The notes beneath the pieces were generated by a model that saw only the letters and a program-made list of their open reading frames with translations, had not been told where the DNA came from and ran no database searches. Position numbers and translations under genes: made by a program. From Deinococcus carri (GTDB lineage Bacteria; Deinococcota; Deinococci; Deinococcales; Deinococcaceae): 64,000 nt of DNA. The stretch lies in NCBI RefSeq assembly GCF_039545055.1, contig NZ_BAABRP010000004.1, positions 23,501 through 87,500 on the forward strand, read 5' to 3'. Below, piece by piece: positions 1 through 7,542 of the stretch. The number at the start of each line of letters is the position of its first letter. Position 1 is the first letter of the stretch.

Positions 1-2021
1 CCCTGGCTGTAGCCCACGCTGCCATACACGTTCTGCTGCCGCTCGGCCGGCACTGAACCCGTCTGCACGGCCCCCGTCTGCCCTGCTCCGGGCTGGATCA
101 GGACGTAATCGGCGGTGGCGGTCAGGCCGTGCAGCGGTTGGTAGGCCGCACTGAGGGTCAGGCGCGTCTTTTCGGGGCTGCCCTGGAGGCCGCCCGCCAC
201 ACTGAAGGCCCCGCGGGTGTAGCCCGCCCCCGCGCCGTACAGCAGGCCGTCCCGGTAGCCCAGCATGCCCTTGACCAGCACCAGCCCGGCCCCCGCCGGA
301 ATCACCCCGGTGGCCTGCACGCTGCCGCCTGCCCTGCCGCCCTGGTAGTCCAGTTGGCCGTCCACAAAGACGTCGGCGGCTCCCCAGCGCCATTCCTTGA
401 GCGCCGAGAGCTGCGCGGCGAAGAGGTCGCTGCCGTAGCTGGCCTGCAAGGTTACGCCGAAGGTGCTGTCGGGGCGGTAGGTGGCGGTGCCCGTGAGGGC
501 GTAGCGCCACGCGCCGCCGGTGCTGCTCACGCTCAGGCCGCCGCTGACGCTGAAGGGCGCGAGCTGGCGCGAAGTCACGCGGACGTCGAGCTGCTGCGAG
601 CGGTTCAGGCTGTCGTAGCGGTAGGTCTGCTGGGCCAGCAGCACGCGGTTCTCGTAGTCGAGGCGCTCGCGCAGCCCCAGGCCCCAGCGCCCGCCGGACG
701 TCAGGGCCTCCACCTCCACGCTGGGCGTGAAGGCCCCCAGCCGCCGGGTCCAGCCCACCCCCAGCGCGCTGCCCCCCGCCACGCCGAAGGTGTGCGAGGC
801 CGTCAGATAGACGCCGGACGTGTGCCGCAGATGCCCCGCGACACTGAAGGCCCCGCCTCCCTCGGCGCGCGCGTCACGGTAGAGGCCCACGCCGTAGGTG
901 TAGGCCCCGCGCTCGTATTCGGCCTCCAGGCCCAGCCGCCGGAAGAGGTCGCTGCTGCGGCCTGTGACGGTCAGGTTGCCCCAGTTCACTTGCGCCAGGC
1001 CACTGTCCACGAGCTGGCCGTCCTCCTGGCGGGCCACCGTATAGCTCAGCAGGCCGCGCGCGTAGTCGCTGAGGTCGCCCGCCAGCGAGGCGCTGAAGGC
1101 CCCGCCCCAGGCCCAGGCCGCCGCGTTCTGGTCCAGCGGGGCAGGCGTGGCGGTGCCCGGGGTGTCGCCGCTGCCGGGCAGGCCGGGCAGGGTGGGGACC
1201 GGTCCGCTGCCTGTCTCCCTGGCCTTCAGGGCCGTATTCCAGGCGATCTGGGGGGCCAGCGAGACGTTCCAGGCCAGTTGCGGGCCGCTGAAGTTCGCCA
1301 CGCTGCTGCCGATGCTCAGCACCAGCAGGCTGTCGCGCTCCAGGTGGGGGTCCACGCTGCTGACGCCGATCAGCCGGACGGTATCGGCATTGCCCTGACT
1401 CTGCTGGGCGTAGCGGATCTGCACCTCGGCCCGTTCGCCCGGCGCGAGGGTGAGGTGGTCGGGCGTGACGGTCGCGCTGCCCTCCACTCGCAGGCGCAGG
1501 GTGTCGCGGGTATTGCCGGTGTTGGTGACGTAGCCGGTATAGCTGCGCCCCTCGCCGGGCCGCAGGCGGTCGGAGGGAGGCAGCACCAGCACGAAGTCGG
1601 GGTGCGCCGCGACGTTCACCGTGAGGGGCAGCGTGAGGGGGGCTGTGCCCTCCGGCCCCCGCAGCGTGAAGCTGAGGGCCTGTGGCCCGGCGGCCGCGTC
1701 GTCGGGGAGGTGCAGCGCCACGACCGCCGTTCCGTTCTCGGCGGTCGCCTCCTGCGTGAGCAGCGCCCAGCCCGCGGGCAGGGCCGCGCTGACCGCGTAG
1801 GTCGCGGAGCCGGGTGGCACGGGCAGGGGCAGCGCCAGGAACTCGCCCGGCTCGGCGGTGCGGGGTCCCGGCGCGCTCGCCTGGGCCTGCGCCGCGCCCC
1901 AGCAAACGCCCGTCCAGTGAACAACCCCGACCGGGAGACCAGCGGCCAGCAGCGCCGTCAGCAGCAGCGTGCGGGCAGCGGGGGCATACGCCCTGGAGCC
2001 AGAGACAGGAGGAACAGACAC
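1..2021 (-). CDS. Usher/beta-barrel-like secreted protein, copy 1 (partial)
   Basis: Seen: an open minus-strand frame from a GTG at 2021, immediately after the stop of the upstream gene (2023), to the window edge without a stop, so at least 673 codons and truncated by the window. The N-terminus has a hydrophobic signal segment (about residues 18-34) ending in AQAQA. A NEW3-like beta domain follows (VTNTGNTRDTLRLRVEG), then several hundred residues of alternating aromatic/Gly-rich strands (for example TYGVGLYRDAR, ASHTFGVAGGSALGVGW), as in outer-membrane beta-barrels. Same architecture and operon position as the complete 1012-aa protein at 35089-38127. Inference: an outer-membrane usher or anchor for the secreted subunit at 3696-4577. 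It is not recognisably a classical FimD usher, so the function rests on architecture and context. Confidence 0.7.
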   Translation of the reverse strand, partial: MSVPPVSGSRAYAPAARTLLLTALLAAGLPVGVVHWTGVCWGAAQAQASAPGPRTAEPGEFLALPLPVPPGSATYAVSAALPAGWALLTQEATAENGTAVVALHLPDDAAAGPQALSFTLRGPEGTAPLTLPLTVNVAAHPDFVLVLPPSDRLRPGEGRSYTGYVTNTGNTRDTLRLRVEGSATVTPDHLTLAPGERAEVQIRYAQQSQGNADTVRLIGVSSVDPHLERDSLLVLSIGSSVANFSGPQLAWNVSLAPQIAWNTALKARETGSGPVPTLPGLPGSGDTPGTATPAPLDQNAAAWAWGGAFSASLAGDLSDYARGLLSYTVARQEDGQLVDSGLAQVNWGNLTVTGRSSDLFRRLGLEAEYERGAYTYGVGLYRDARAEGGGAFSVAGHLRHTSGVYLTASHTFGVAGGSALGVGWTRRLGAFTPSVEVEALTSGGRWGLGLRERLDYENRVLLAQQTYRYDSLNRSQQLDVRVTSRQLAPFSVSGGLSVSSTGGAWRYALTGTATYRPDSTFGVTLQASYGSDLFAAQLSALKEWRWGAADVFVDGQLDYQGGRAGGSVQATGVIPAGAGLVLVKGMLGYRDGLLYGAGAGYTRGAFSVAGGLQGSPEKTRLTLSAAYQPLHGLTATADYVLIQPGAGQTGAVQTGSVPAERQQNVYGSVGYSQ

Positions 2022-2022
2022 C

Positions 2023-2601
2023 TCACTGCGCCCCCTGTGCCGGTGTCCCCAGGGACTGTGCCCCCAGGGACTGCGGCTCCACGGTCCAGCTCAGCACCAG
2101 CCCGCGCTCTCCGGCGGGTTCGTCGCCCTCCAGGCGCAGGCGCAGGGTGATGTCGTAGGTGGCCTGGCCGCTGGCGGGCAGCAGGGCCACCACCTGCACG
2201 GCCCCGGTGCGCTGCCAGGGGCCGCCGTTCACGCTGTACTCCACCCGGTCGGTCGGGAGCGTCGGACCGCGCAGCGGCGGCACCGACTGCGCGCTCAGCA
2301 CCAGCGCGGCTCTTTTCAGGACGGTAGATACCGTGAGCCGCAGCGGCCCGGCATTTCCATGCACGGCGTAGTAGGCGGGATTGGTCTTCGAGAAAGCGCC
2401 CAGCGGCGGGTAAGCAGGACCGCTGGGGTCGCCGGGCCGGAAGGCCACGTTCAGGCTGAGGCGCTGCCCGTCGAGCAGCAGGGCCGTCTGCGGCGTGGCC
2501 GTGCTGAGGGTCGTGCTGGCGGGCGGCGAGAGTTGCGCGGCGGCGGGCGGCAGCAGCACGAGCAGGGCGGCCAGGGTCCAGAGAGAGCGGGTCATGTTCA
2601 C
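2023..2601 (-). CDS. Small secreted beta-rich protein of usher-like operon 1
   Basis: 192 aa with a clear signal peptide (SLWTLAALLVLLPPAAAQ). No family recognised. The middle contains a segment like RVEYSVNGGPWQRTG, matched in the paralogue at 38222-38797 by LHYRVNDGPWTEV. The GTG at 2601 overlaps the stop of the chaperone gene (GTGA), the same coupling as in operon 2, so I chose it over the ATG at 2595. It sits between the chaperone-like and usher-like genes and is probably a minor or tip subunit, or an accessory periplasmic factor (inference from position only). Confidence 0.75.
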   Translation of the reverse strand: MNMTRSLWTLAALLVLLPPAAAQLSPPASTTLSTATPQTALLLDGQRLSLNVAFRPGDPSGPAYPPLGAFSKTNPAYYAVHGNAGPLRLTVSTVLKRAALVLSAQSVPPLRGPTLPTDRVEYSVNGGPWQRTGAVQVVALLPASGQATYDITLRLRLEGDEPAGERGLVLSWTVEPQSLGAQSLGTPAQGAQ

Positions 2602-3449
2602 TTCACCACCAGTCGGGTCTGCCCGGTAAAGACCTTGCCCTTGGCGTATTGCAGGGCCAGCAGCACCTGATACTGCCCCGCCTTGAGGTCCGCGGGGGCC
2701 TGCCCGCTGAAGGCGCGGGTGTAGCCGGGCAGCGCCACTCCTTCCTCAATGGGCAGCGTCGCCACGACCTGCCCGCTGGCGTCGATCACCTGCGCCCGCC
2801 CGGCGGCCCGCAGCAGCGCGGTGCCGGTGTTCTTGATGCTGGCGCTCACGTTGAGCCGCCCCCCCGCGTACTCTGCCCCGATAGTGCTCAGCGCGGCGTC
2901 CAGCGTGGGCGTGCCCACCTGCACGTAGATGATCTGGCCCACGTCGATGTTGTACTGCACCGTCACGCCGCTTTGCGCTGCCTGGGAAACGGCGGGCGCG
3001 GCGGCCCCAGCCGTATCACTTTTAAAGAAGAGAACGCCCCAGTACAGGCCCGGAGGGGTTCCGGCGGGCACCTGGAGGGTATAGCGCACCTGCTGGTTCT
3101 GCCCCGGCCCCAGCGTGAACTCGGGCGGCGTGAACTGGAACCACTTCGACAGGCTGCTCTTGGTGCTGCCCGCATTCAGGAACTGCACCGCGCCACTGGT
3201 CGGAAACACGAAGTCGCGCAGGTAGGCGCTGACCTTCATGCCGCTGTCGCTGCGGTTGCCGGGGTTGCTCACGGTCACGGCGTGGTTCACGCTGCCGCCG
3301 GGCTGCACGCTCAGCTCCACGCGCGAAACGTCCACACTCACGCCGGTCGCGGCCAGGGCCGGGGAAGCGAGCAGGCCGGACAGGAGCAGCGCGGACGCCA
3401 GCACAAAGCGGGCCGGGCGGCGGCCAGGGCGGAAGGGGGCGTGCAGCAT
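2598..3449 (-). CDS. PapD-like periplasmic chaperone, operon 1
   Basis: 283 aa with a signal peptide (FVLASALLLSGLLASPALA). The mature N-terminal half has Ig-like strands with the signatures VELSVQPGGSVNHAVTVSNPG and WFQFTPPEFTLGPGQNQQVRYTLQVP followed by GLYWGVLFF. This pattern resembles fimbrial chaperones and DUF916-type proteins. The paralogue is at 38794-39705 (WTTFTPSEIELGGLETKQVRYTIQIP). A 247-bp gap with a terminator separates it from the subunit gene, and it overlaps the next gene by 4 nt. Likely role: periplasmic folding and delivery of the secreted subunit to the usher-like protein. Family placement is by motif, not by search. Confidence 0.75.
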   Translation of the reverse strand: MLHAPFRPGRRPARFVLASALLLSGLLASPALAATGVSVDVSRVELSVQPGGSVNHAVTVSNPGNRSDSGMKVSAYLRDFVFPTSGAVQFLNAGSTKSSLSKWFQFTPPEFTLGPGQNQQVRYTLQVPAGTPPGLYWGVLFFKSDTAGAAAPAVSQAAQSGVTVQYNIDVGQIIYVQVGTPTLDAALSTIGAEYAGGRLNVSASIKNTGTALLRAAGRAQVIDASGQVVATLPIEEGVALPGYTRAFSGQAPADLKAGQYQVLLALQYAKGKVFTGQTRLVVK

Positions 3450-3560
3450 GGGTTGTCCTCCAGAAAAACCGAATGAAGCGGGGGGCCGGGGCGTGCGGAC
3501 AGAAACGGAAGTCTGCTATTGGGGCCGGGCTGTTTGGGGAGAACCTTAAAGGGGCACCAC

Positions 3561-3604
3561 AAAAAAAAGAGTTGGGAACGCGGCACGCCCCGCGACACGT
3601 TCCC
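3561..3604 (-). terminator. Intrinsic terminator between subunit and chaperone genes, operon 1
   Basis: Read on the minus strand: arms GGGAACG (3604-3598) and CGTTCCC (3580-3574), an inner CGCGG/CCGCG pairing, then AACTC and a run of eight T (3568-3561). It lies 92 bp after the subunit stop and 112 bp before the chaperone start, so it would let only part of the transcripts continue into the secretion genes. Operon 2 has the same arrangement at 39925-39953. Confidence 0.75.
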
Positions 3605-3695
3605 GATATTTACGCAACTGAGGCCGCCTGCGGGGAAGGCGGGAAGGGTGGGGATGGGCGGGGCCGGAGTTCAGCCCGGCCCACCCCCGCCGGGG

Positions 3696-4577
3696 TCAGA
3701 ACTTCCCGGTGAGCTGGAAGACCACGTCGGCGCTCTTGGTCCCGGACGTCTCGTTGCCGTCGAAGACCAGGGCCTCCAGGATGTAGTCGTCCAGCCAGCC
3801 GCCGGTGGTCATGCCCATGCCCGTGACGTTGGTGTTGTTGAAGGTGAGGCTCTTGGTGGTCTTGTTGCTCGCGTTGTAAAGCGTTTCGACCTTCTTGTAG
3901 CCGGTGTTCGCCACGCGGTCACCCAGCACCAGGGTCGGGAAGCCCGCGGTGACGTTCCTGGCCGAGATGTTCACTTCCCAGCCGTTGGCCCCGTTGGCGA
4001 ACTTCTCCACGACCTTGCGGTTGAAGCAGACAATCGGTCCCTTCCAGGACACCTGGTTGCTGGTGCCGGAGGTGTACTCGATGCCGGGGTAGCGGGGGGC
4101 GGCGACCATGTTGCCGTTGTAGCTGCTGGCCCAGGTGAAGGTGCCCACGGTCGAGTAGGCGTTCTTGCTGTCCTTCACGCCGTCACCCGTCCAGCTCGTG
4201 CCGGAGTGGGTCATGAAGTCCGCGATGTTGTCGGTGTAGTCGCGGCCCGTGTCGGTGTTGTGCCCACCGGCGCGGTAGCAGTTGGCCGCCACGAACGCCT
4301 GGTCGCTCAGGTTCAGGCTCCAGCTCTTCTCGTGCAGGTGCATCGCCACGATAGAGGGAATGGACACCGTGATGTTCTCGGTCAGGCTGCTGCTGCCGCC
4401 GCCGGTCACGATGTTGACCGAGTCGCCGGTCGTGGGGGTGGGGTCGGGGCAGGTGATGCCGAGGATGGGAATGGGAATGCAGATGCTGGAAGCCTGGGCC
4501 GCGGGTGCAGCCCCCTGAGCGCCCGCCGTCCCCACTGCCGCAAGAACCATCGCACCGAGAATCCACTTGTAGGTCAT
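3696..4577 (-). CDS. Secreted major subunit-like protein, operon 1
   Basis: 293 aa from the ATG at 4577, chosen because a strong GGAGGGA Shine-Dalgarno lies just upstream. An upstream in-frame start at 4676 would add 33 residues without signal character. Signal peptide TYKWILGAMVLAAVGTAGAQ. Mature part is Thr/Ser/Asn-rich and beta-rich, with four cysteines (SICIP, ITCPD, ANCYR, IVCFN). The segments NITVSIPSIVAMHLHEKSW, KVVEKFANGANGWEVNISAR and GGWLDDYILEALVFDGN align with the protein at 39957-40874, so the two are paralogues. First gene of its operon and followed by a terminator, as expected for an abundant structural subunit. Inference: a pilin-like or surface-layer component. Confidence 0.75.
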   Translation of the reverse strand: MTYKWILGAMVLAAVGTAGAQGAAPAAQASSICIPIPILGITCPDPTPTTGDSVNIVTGGGSSSLTENITVSIPSIVAMHLHEKSWSLNLSDQAFVAANCYRAGGHNTDTGRDYTDNIADFMTHSGTSWTGDGVKDSKNAYSTVGTFTWASSYNGNMVAAPRYPGIEYTSGTSNQVSWKGPIVCFNRKVVEKFANGANGWEVNISARNVTAGFPTLVLGDRVANTGYKKVETLYNASNKTTKSLTFNNTNVTGMGMTTGGWLDDYILEALVFDGNETSGTKSADVVFQLTGKF

Positions 4578-5151
4578 GTTCTTTCCCTCCCTGCACTGAA
4601 TGGGGCGTTCTGCCGCACAGCGGAGCCGGGTGCCCCGTTGCTGTACAGAGAGTAGTGAGAGGGGCGTTAACGTCACGCTAAAAAATGCAAGTCCTGTTAA
4701 AGGTCTGTGAGCAGCGGTGGTCTAGGCAGGGGCAAGAGAACCTAGGAATGATGTCCCAGTCGGTAAAACGTCGACTAAGAAAGCTAAGGAGAAATCCTTC
4801 TTTCCACCGCTTTCCATGAGAGCGGTGGTAGTTCCCTTTGCAGCCGTCTTTTCAGTTCGAGACAAAAACTGCGGCCAGAACATCACTTTCGTGAGGCTCC
4901 GGTGAGGTGAGGGCGCTTTTGCCCTGGCCGCCCAGTTCCAGCCTGGTCTGCTCACCACACCTGAGAAAAATGGTCTGCTGTAACGTTCGTTAACGTTTTA
5001 GGGCAGGGTGCCCCGGAAAACGCGGGTTCGTGGCTCATTTGACTTTCAGCTTTGCTATTCTTATCTCACGACGTTAAAGCACCGCACCTCACTTCCCTCC
5101 AGGGTCATCCAAACAGAAACGCCAGGCATACACGCAGGCATGGGAGAGGTC
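4578..5151. promoter_or_regulatory. Divergent control region, subunit operon 1 / SARP-like regulator
   Basis: 574 bp without a credible gene. CGTTAACG occurs at 4665-4672, upstream of the minus-strand subunit gene, and again at 4988-4995. The second lies in two direct copies of TAACGTT (4981-4987, 4991-4997) 10 bp apart, just upstream of the regulator. On the minus strand AGGACTT (4695-4689) precedes the TAACGC box, an arrangement partly shared with the other subunit promoter (41025-41059). A hairpin with arms CCACCGCT/AGCGGTGG lies at 4804-4828. Heptamer direct repeats about one helical turn apart are how SARP regulators bind; assignment to the neighbouring regulator is inference. Confidence 0.5.
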
Positions 5152-7434
5152 ATGCTCACCGTCCAGCTGCTGGGACATGTCCATATCACTCATGAGGGCC
5201 AGGTGGTACCCACATCCAGCAAGGCGGCAGCGCTGCTGGCGTACCTGGTGCTGGAAGGCCGGGCGCATCACCGTGAGCATCTGGCCGGGCTGCTATGGGA
5301 TACGGCCGACGCGCTGCGAAACCTGCGGGTCGAACTCGCGCGGCTGCGCGGGCAGGGCGTCTCTCCCTTCCCGGCACGGCTGCCCATGCTGACCCTGCAC
5401 TGCGCCACCGACCTGCACGGCTGGCTACGCCAGCCCCTGCCGCAGCACGAGCGCGAGCTGGCCGCCTGGCTCTCACCGCTGCGGGGACCGGCGCTGAGCG
5501 GCCTGGAGGACCTGGGGACCACCGCCTTTCAGGGGTGGGTGGACCAGCAGCGCAGCGTGATTCATGACCAGATCGAGGAGCGGCTGGACGCGGCCCGCCA
5601 GCGCTTCGAGGGGCAGGGCCAGCCGGAAGCGGCGGCCCAGGTGCGCGCCCGCGCCGAACTGCTGGGCCTGCACCTCGGCCCCAGCCTGCCGGAGGCGAGT
5701 CCCCCGGCAGAGCGGCCCAGCGCTCTCTCCAGCGAGCCGCACCCTGTCCAGCCGCCCCGTGACCGGCCACAGGGGGGCGAGCTGCACTTCGAATGGCCCG
5801 AGCAGCTCTCGGCGCTGCGGCAGGTGCTGGAGCGGGGCAGGCAGACACCGCAACTGGTGCTGCTCCAGGGGCACAGCGGCACCCGGCGACAACTGCTGGC
5901 GGATGTGGTGCAGGACACCTCCTGGCAGGCGGTGCATGTGCAGGGATCGTCGCAGCGGCCCCTGCTTCAGGCGGCGCTGGCGCAGCGCATCCTGGGGCTG
6001 CTGCCGCCCGAGCTGCGCGCCCAGGCGCTGCCCGGCGACCCCGACGCCGCGCTGATCCGGCTGACGGAACTGCTGGGGCAGGCGGGGGTGCCGCTGCTGG
6101 TCGCCGTACATGACGTGCGCCGGGTGCCGCCCTGGCTGATGCCGGTGCTGAAGTTCCTGCTGGACCTGCCCTGGCCGCTGGTGCTGGTGCTGAGCACCAC
6201 CTCGGCGCAGTACTTCGCGGACCTGCGCCGGGCGCTGGGGCCACTGGGCGGCCCGCACCAGCACGCGGTCACGCTGCCGCCCCTAAGCGTGCGCGGCGTG
6301 ATGCGCGCGCTGGAGGCGCACGAACCACCAGAGGCCGCCGCCACGCGCCACACCCGCGCGGCCCGCCTGGTGCAGCGCTCGGAGGGCTGGCCCCTCTATG
6401 CCCGCGCGCTGATGCAGGAGGGCAGCGACCTGACCGGCCCGGGCGGCGACCTGCGTCTGCCCGCCCATGTCCGCGAGAGCCTGCTCTCGGGCCTGGGCGA
6501 CCTGCGCCCCGAGGTGCGGGAGGCGCTGGCCCGGCTGGCGCAGCTGCATGACCGCTTTGCCCCCGACCTCGCGGCGGCGCTGCTGGGAGAACTGGCCCCC
6601 GAAACGCTGCGGGCGGGCATCCAGGCCGGGCTGCTGCTGCCCGCCGGAAGCCGCGAGGCGCTGGTGCTGCCGGACCTGCACCACCGCAGCAACGACGCCG
6701 AAACGTCCCTCGCCTTTGCCAGCGAGCTGCTGCGGAGCGCGGTCGCCAGCACCCTGCCCGCCGCCGAGCGGCACGCGGTCCGCTGCACGCTCGCAGCGCT
6801 GCTGCTGCCCACGCAGCCCGGTCTGAGCCACCTGTACGCCGAACGCGCCGGACTGCCCGACCTGGCGGCGGCGGCCCGCGCCGCGCTCCCGGCCCTCCCC
6901 GCCGCCGAGTTCCGCAGCGCCCCCGCCCTGCTGGTGGAGACGCCGCCTACGGCCCCGGGCCTGACGCGCCGCGAGTGCCTCACCCCCAACGGCTACCGCG
7001 TGGCGCTGGACGCGGGCTGGCTGGAGGTGCTGCGCCGGGGCCGCCAGGGACCCGCCCCCCTGCTGACCCTGACCCTGCCCGAGTCACCCGCCGGAGACTG
7101 GTCGCTCACGGCGCGGCTGGACGTGGTGGACGCCTCCCCGCCGCCGGGCATCTCCCCGCCCCCCTTTGCCCTGGGCGTGCGGACGGCTGTGGGAACGCGC
7201 CAGGTCTACAGCTCAGGGCCCCTCCCCGACCACGACGCGGACGGCATGACCCATACCTTCGGCGGCGTGCTGCCGCTGGGCCGCTGGTTCTGCCTCTCGG
7301 GCCAGGGCCAGGGTGGCCGTCCCGAACTCAGCGTGCGTGCCGTGGACGTGGCCCTGACCGTCGGCTCGCTGAACTGGGGAGGCCGCGACGCCCTGCCTCC
7401 CCAGCCACGCCAGACCGGGAGAGCGGCGGGGTAG
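5152..7434 (+). CDS. SARP/BTAD-type transcriptional regulator with ATPase-like domain
   Basis: 760 aa from the ATG at 5152 (GGGAGAGG upstream). Residues 1-65 match the winged-helix start of SARP-type regulators (LLGHVHI, SSKAAALLAYLVLEG, HREHLAGLLWD, ALRNLRVELARLR). Residues about 65-180 resemble the bacterial transcriptional activation domain. A STAND/AAA-like block follows, with LVLLQGHSGTRRQLLADV where the P-loop should be. The usual GxxGxGKT/S lysine is absent, so ATP binding may be lost. The last 150 residues form a beta-rich domain I do not recognise. Divergent from the subunit operon at 3696, which it may control (inference). Confidence 0.75.
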   Translation: MLTVQLLGHVHITHEGQVVPTSSKAAALLAYLVLEGRAHHREHLAGLLWDTADALRNLRVELARLRGQGVSPFPARLPMLTLHCATDLHGWLRQPLPQHERELAAWLSPLRGPALSGLEDLGTTAFQGWVDQQRSVIHDQIEERLDAARQRFEGQGQPEAAAQVRARAELLGLHLGPSLPEASPPAERPSALSSEPHPVQPPRDRPQGGELHFEWPEQLSALRQVLERGRQTPQLVLLQGHSGTRRQLLADVVQDTSWQAVHVQGSSQRPLLQAALAQRILGLLPPELRAQALPGDPDAALIRLTELLGQAGVPLLVAVHDVRRVPPWLMPVLKFLLDLPWPLVLVLSTTSAQYFADLRRALGPLGGPHQHAVTLPPLSVRGVMRALEAHEPPEAAATRHTRAARLVQRSEGWPLYARALMQEGSDLTGPGGDLRLPAHVRESLLSGLGDLRPEVREALARLAQLHDRFAPDLAAALLGELAPETLRAGIQAGLLLPAGSREALVLPDLHHRSNDAETSLAFASELLRSAVASTLPAAERHAVRCTLAALLLPTQPGLSHLYAERAGLPDLAAAARAALPALPAAEFRSAPALLVETPPTAPGLTRRECLTPNGYRVALDAGWLEVLRRGRQGPAPLLTLTLPESPAGDWSLTARLDVVDASPPPGISPPPFALGVRTAVGTRQVYSSGPLPDHDADGMTHTFGGVLPLGRWFCLSGQGQGGRPELSVRAVDVALTVGSLNWGGRDALPPQPRQTGRAAG

Positions 7435-7542
7435 AGGTCAGCCCCACGCCGGCCCCTTCCTGACGCGCGGCTGATGCCAGCATGACCAAATGCTTCACGC
7501 GGCAGTGACCCTCCAGGGGAGGCCGCCCCCCACACTGGAAGC

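Noticed and set aside
129..2150. Long plus-strand open frame of 673 codons opposite the left-edge gene
   Set aside because: Composition (runs of Gln, Gly, His, Arg) is that of an antisense frame in GC-rich DNA. The minus strand carries a signal peptide and coherent beta-domain sequence with a paralogue at 35089.
4722..4958. Minus-strand 78-codon frame in the 4578-5151 control region
   Set aside because: No ribosome-binding site, no family resemblance, and it would sit on the promoter repeats.
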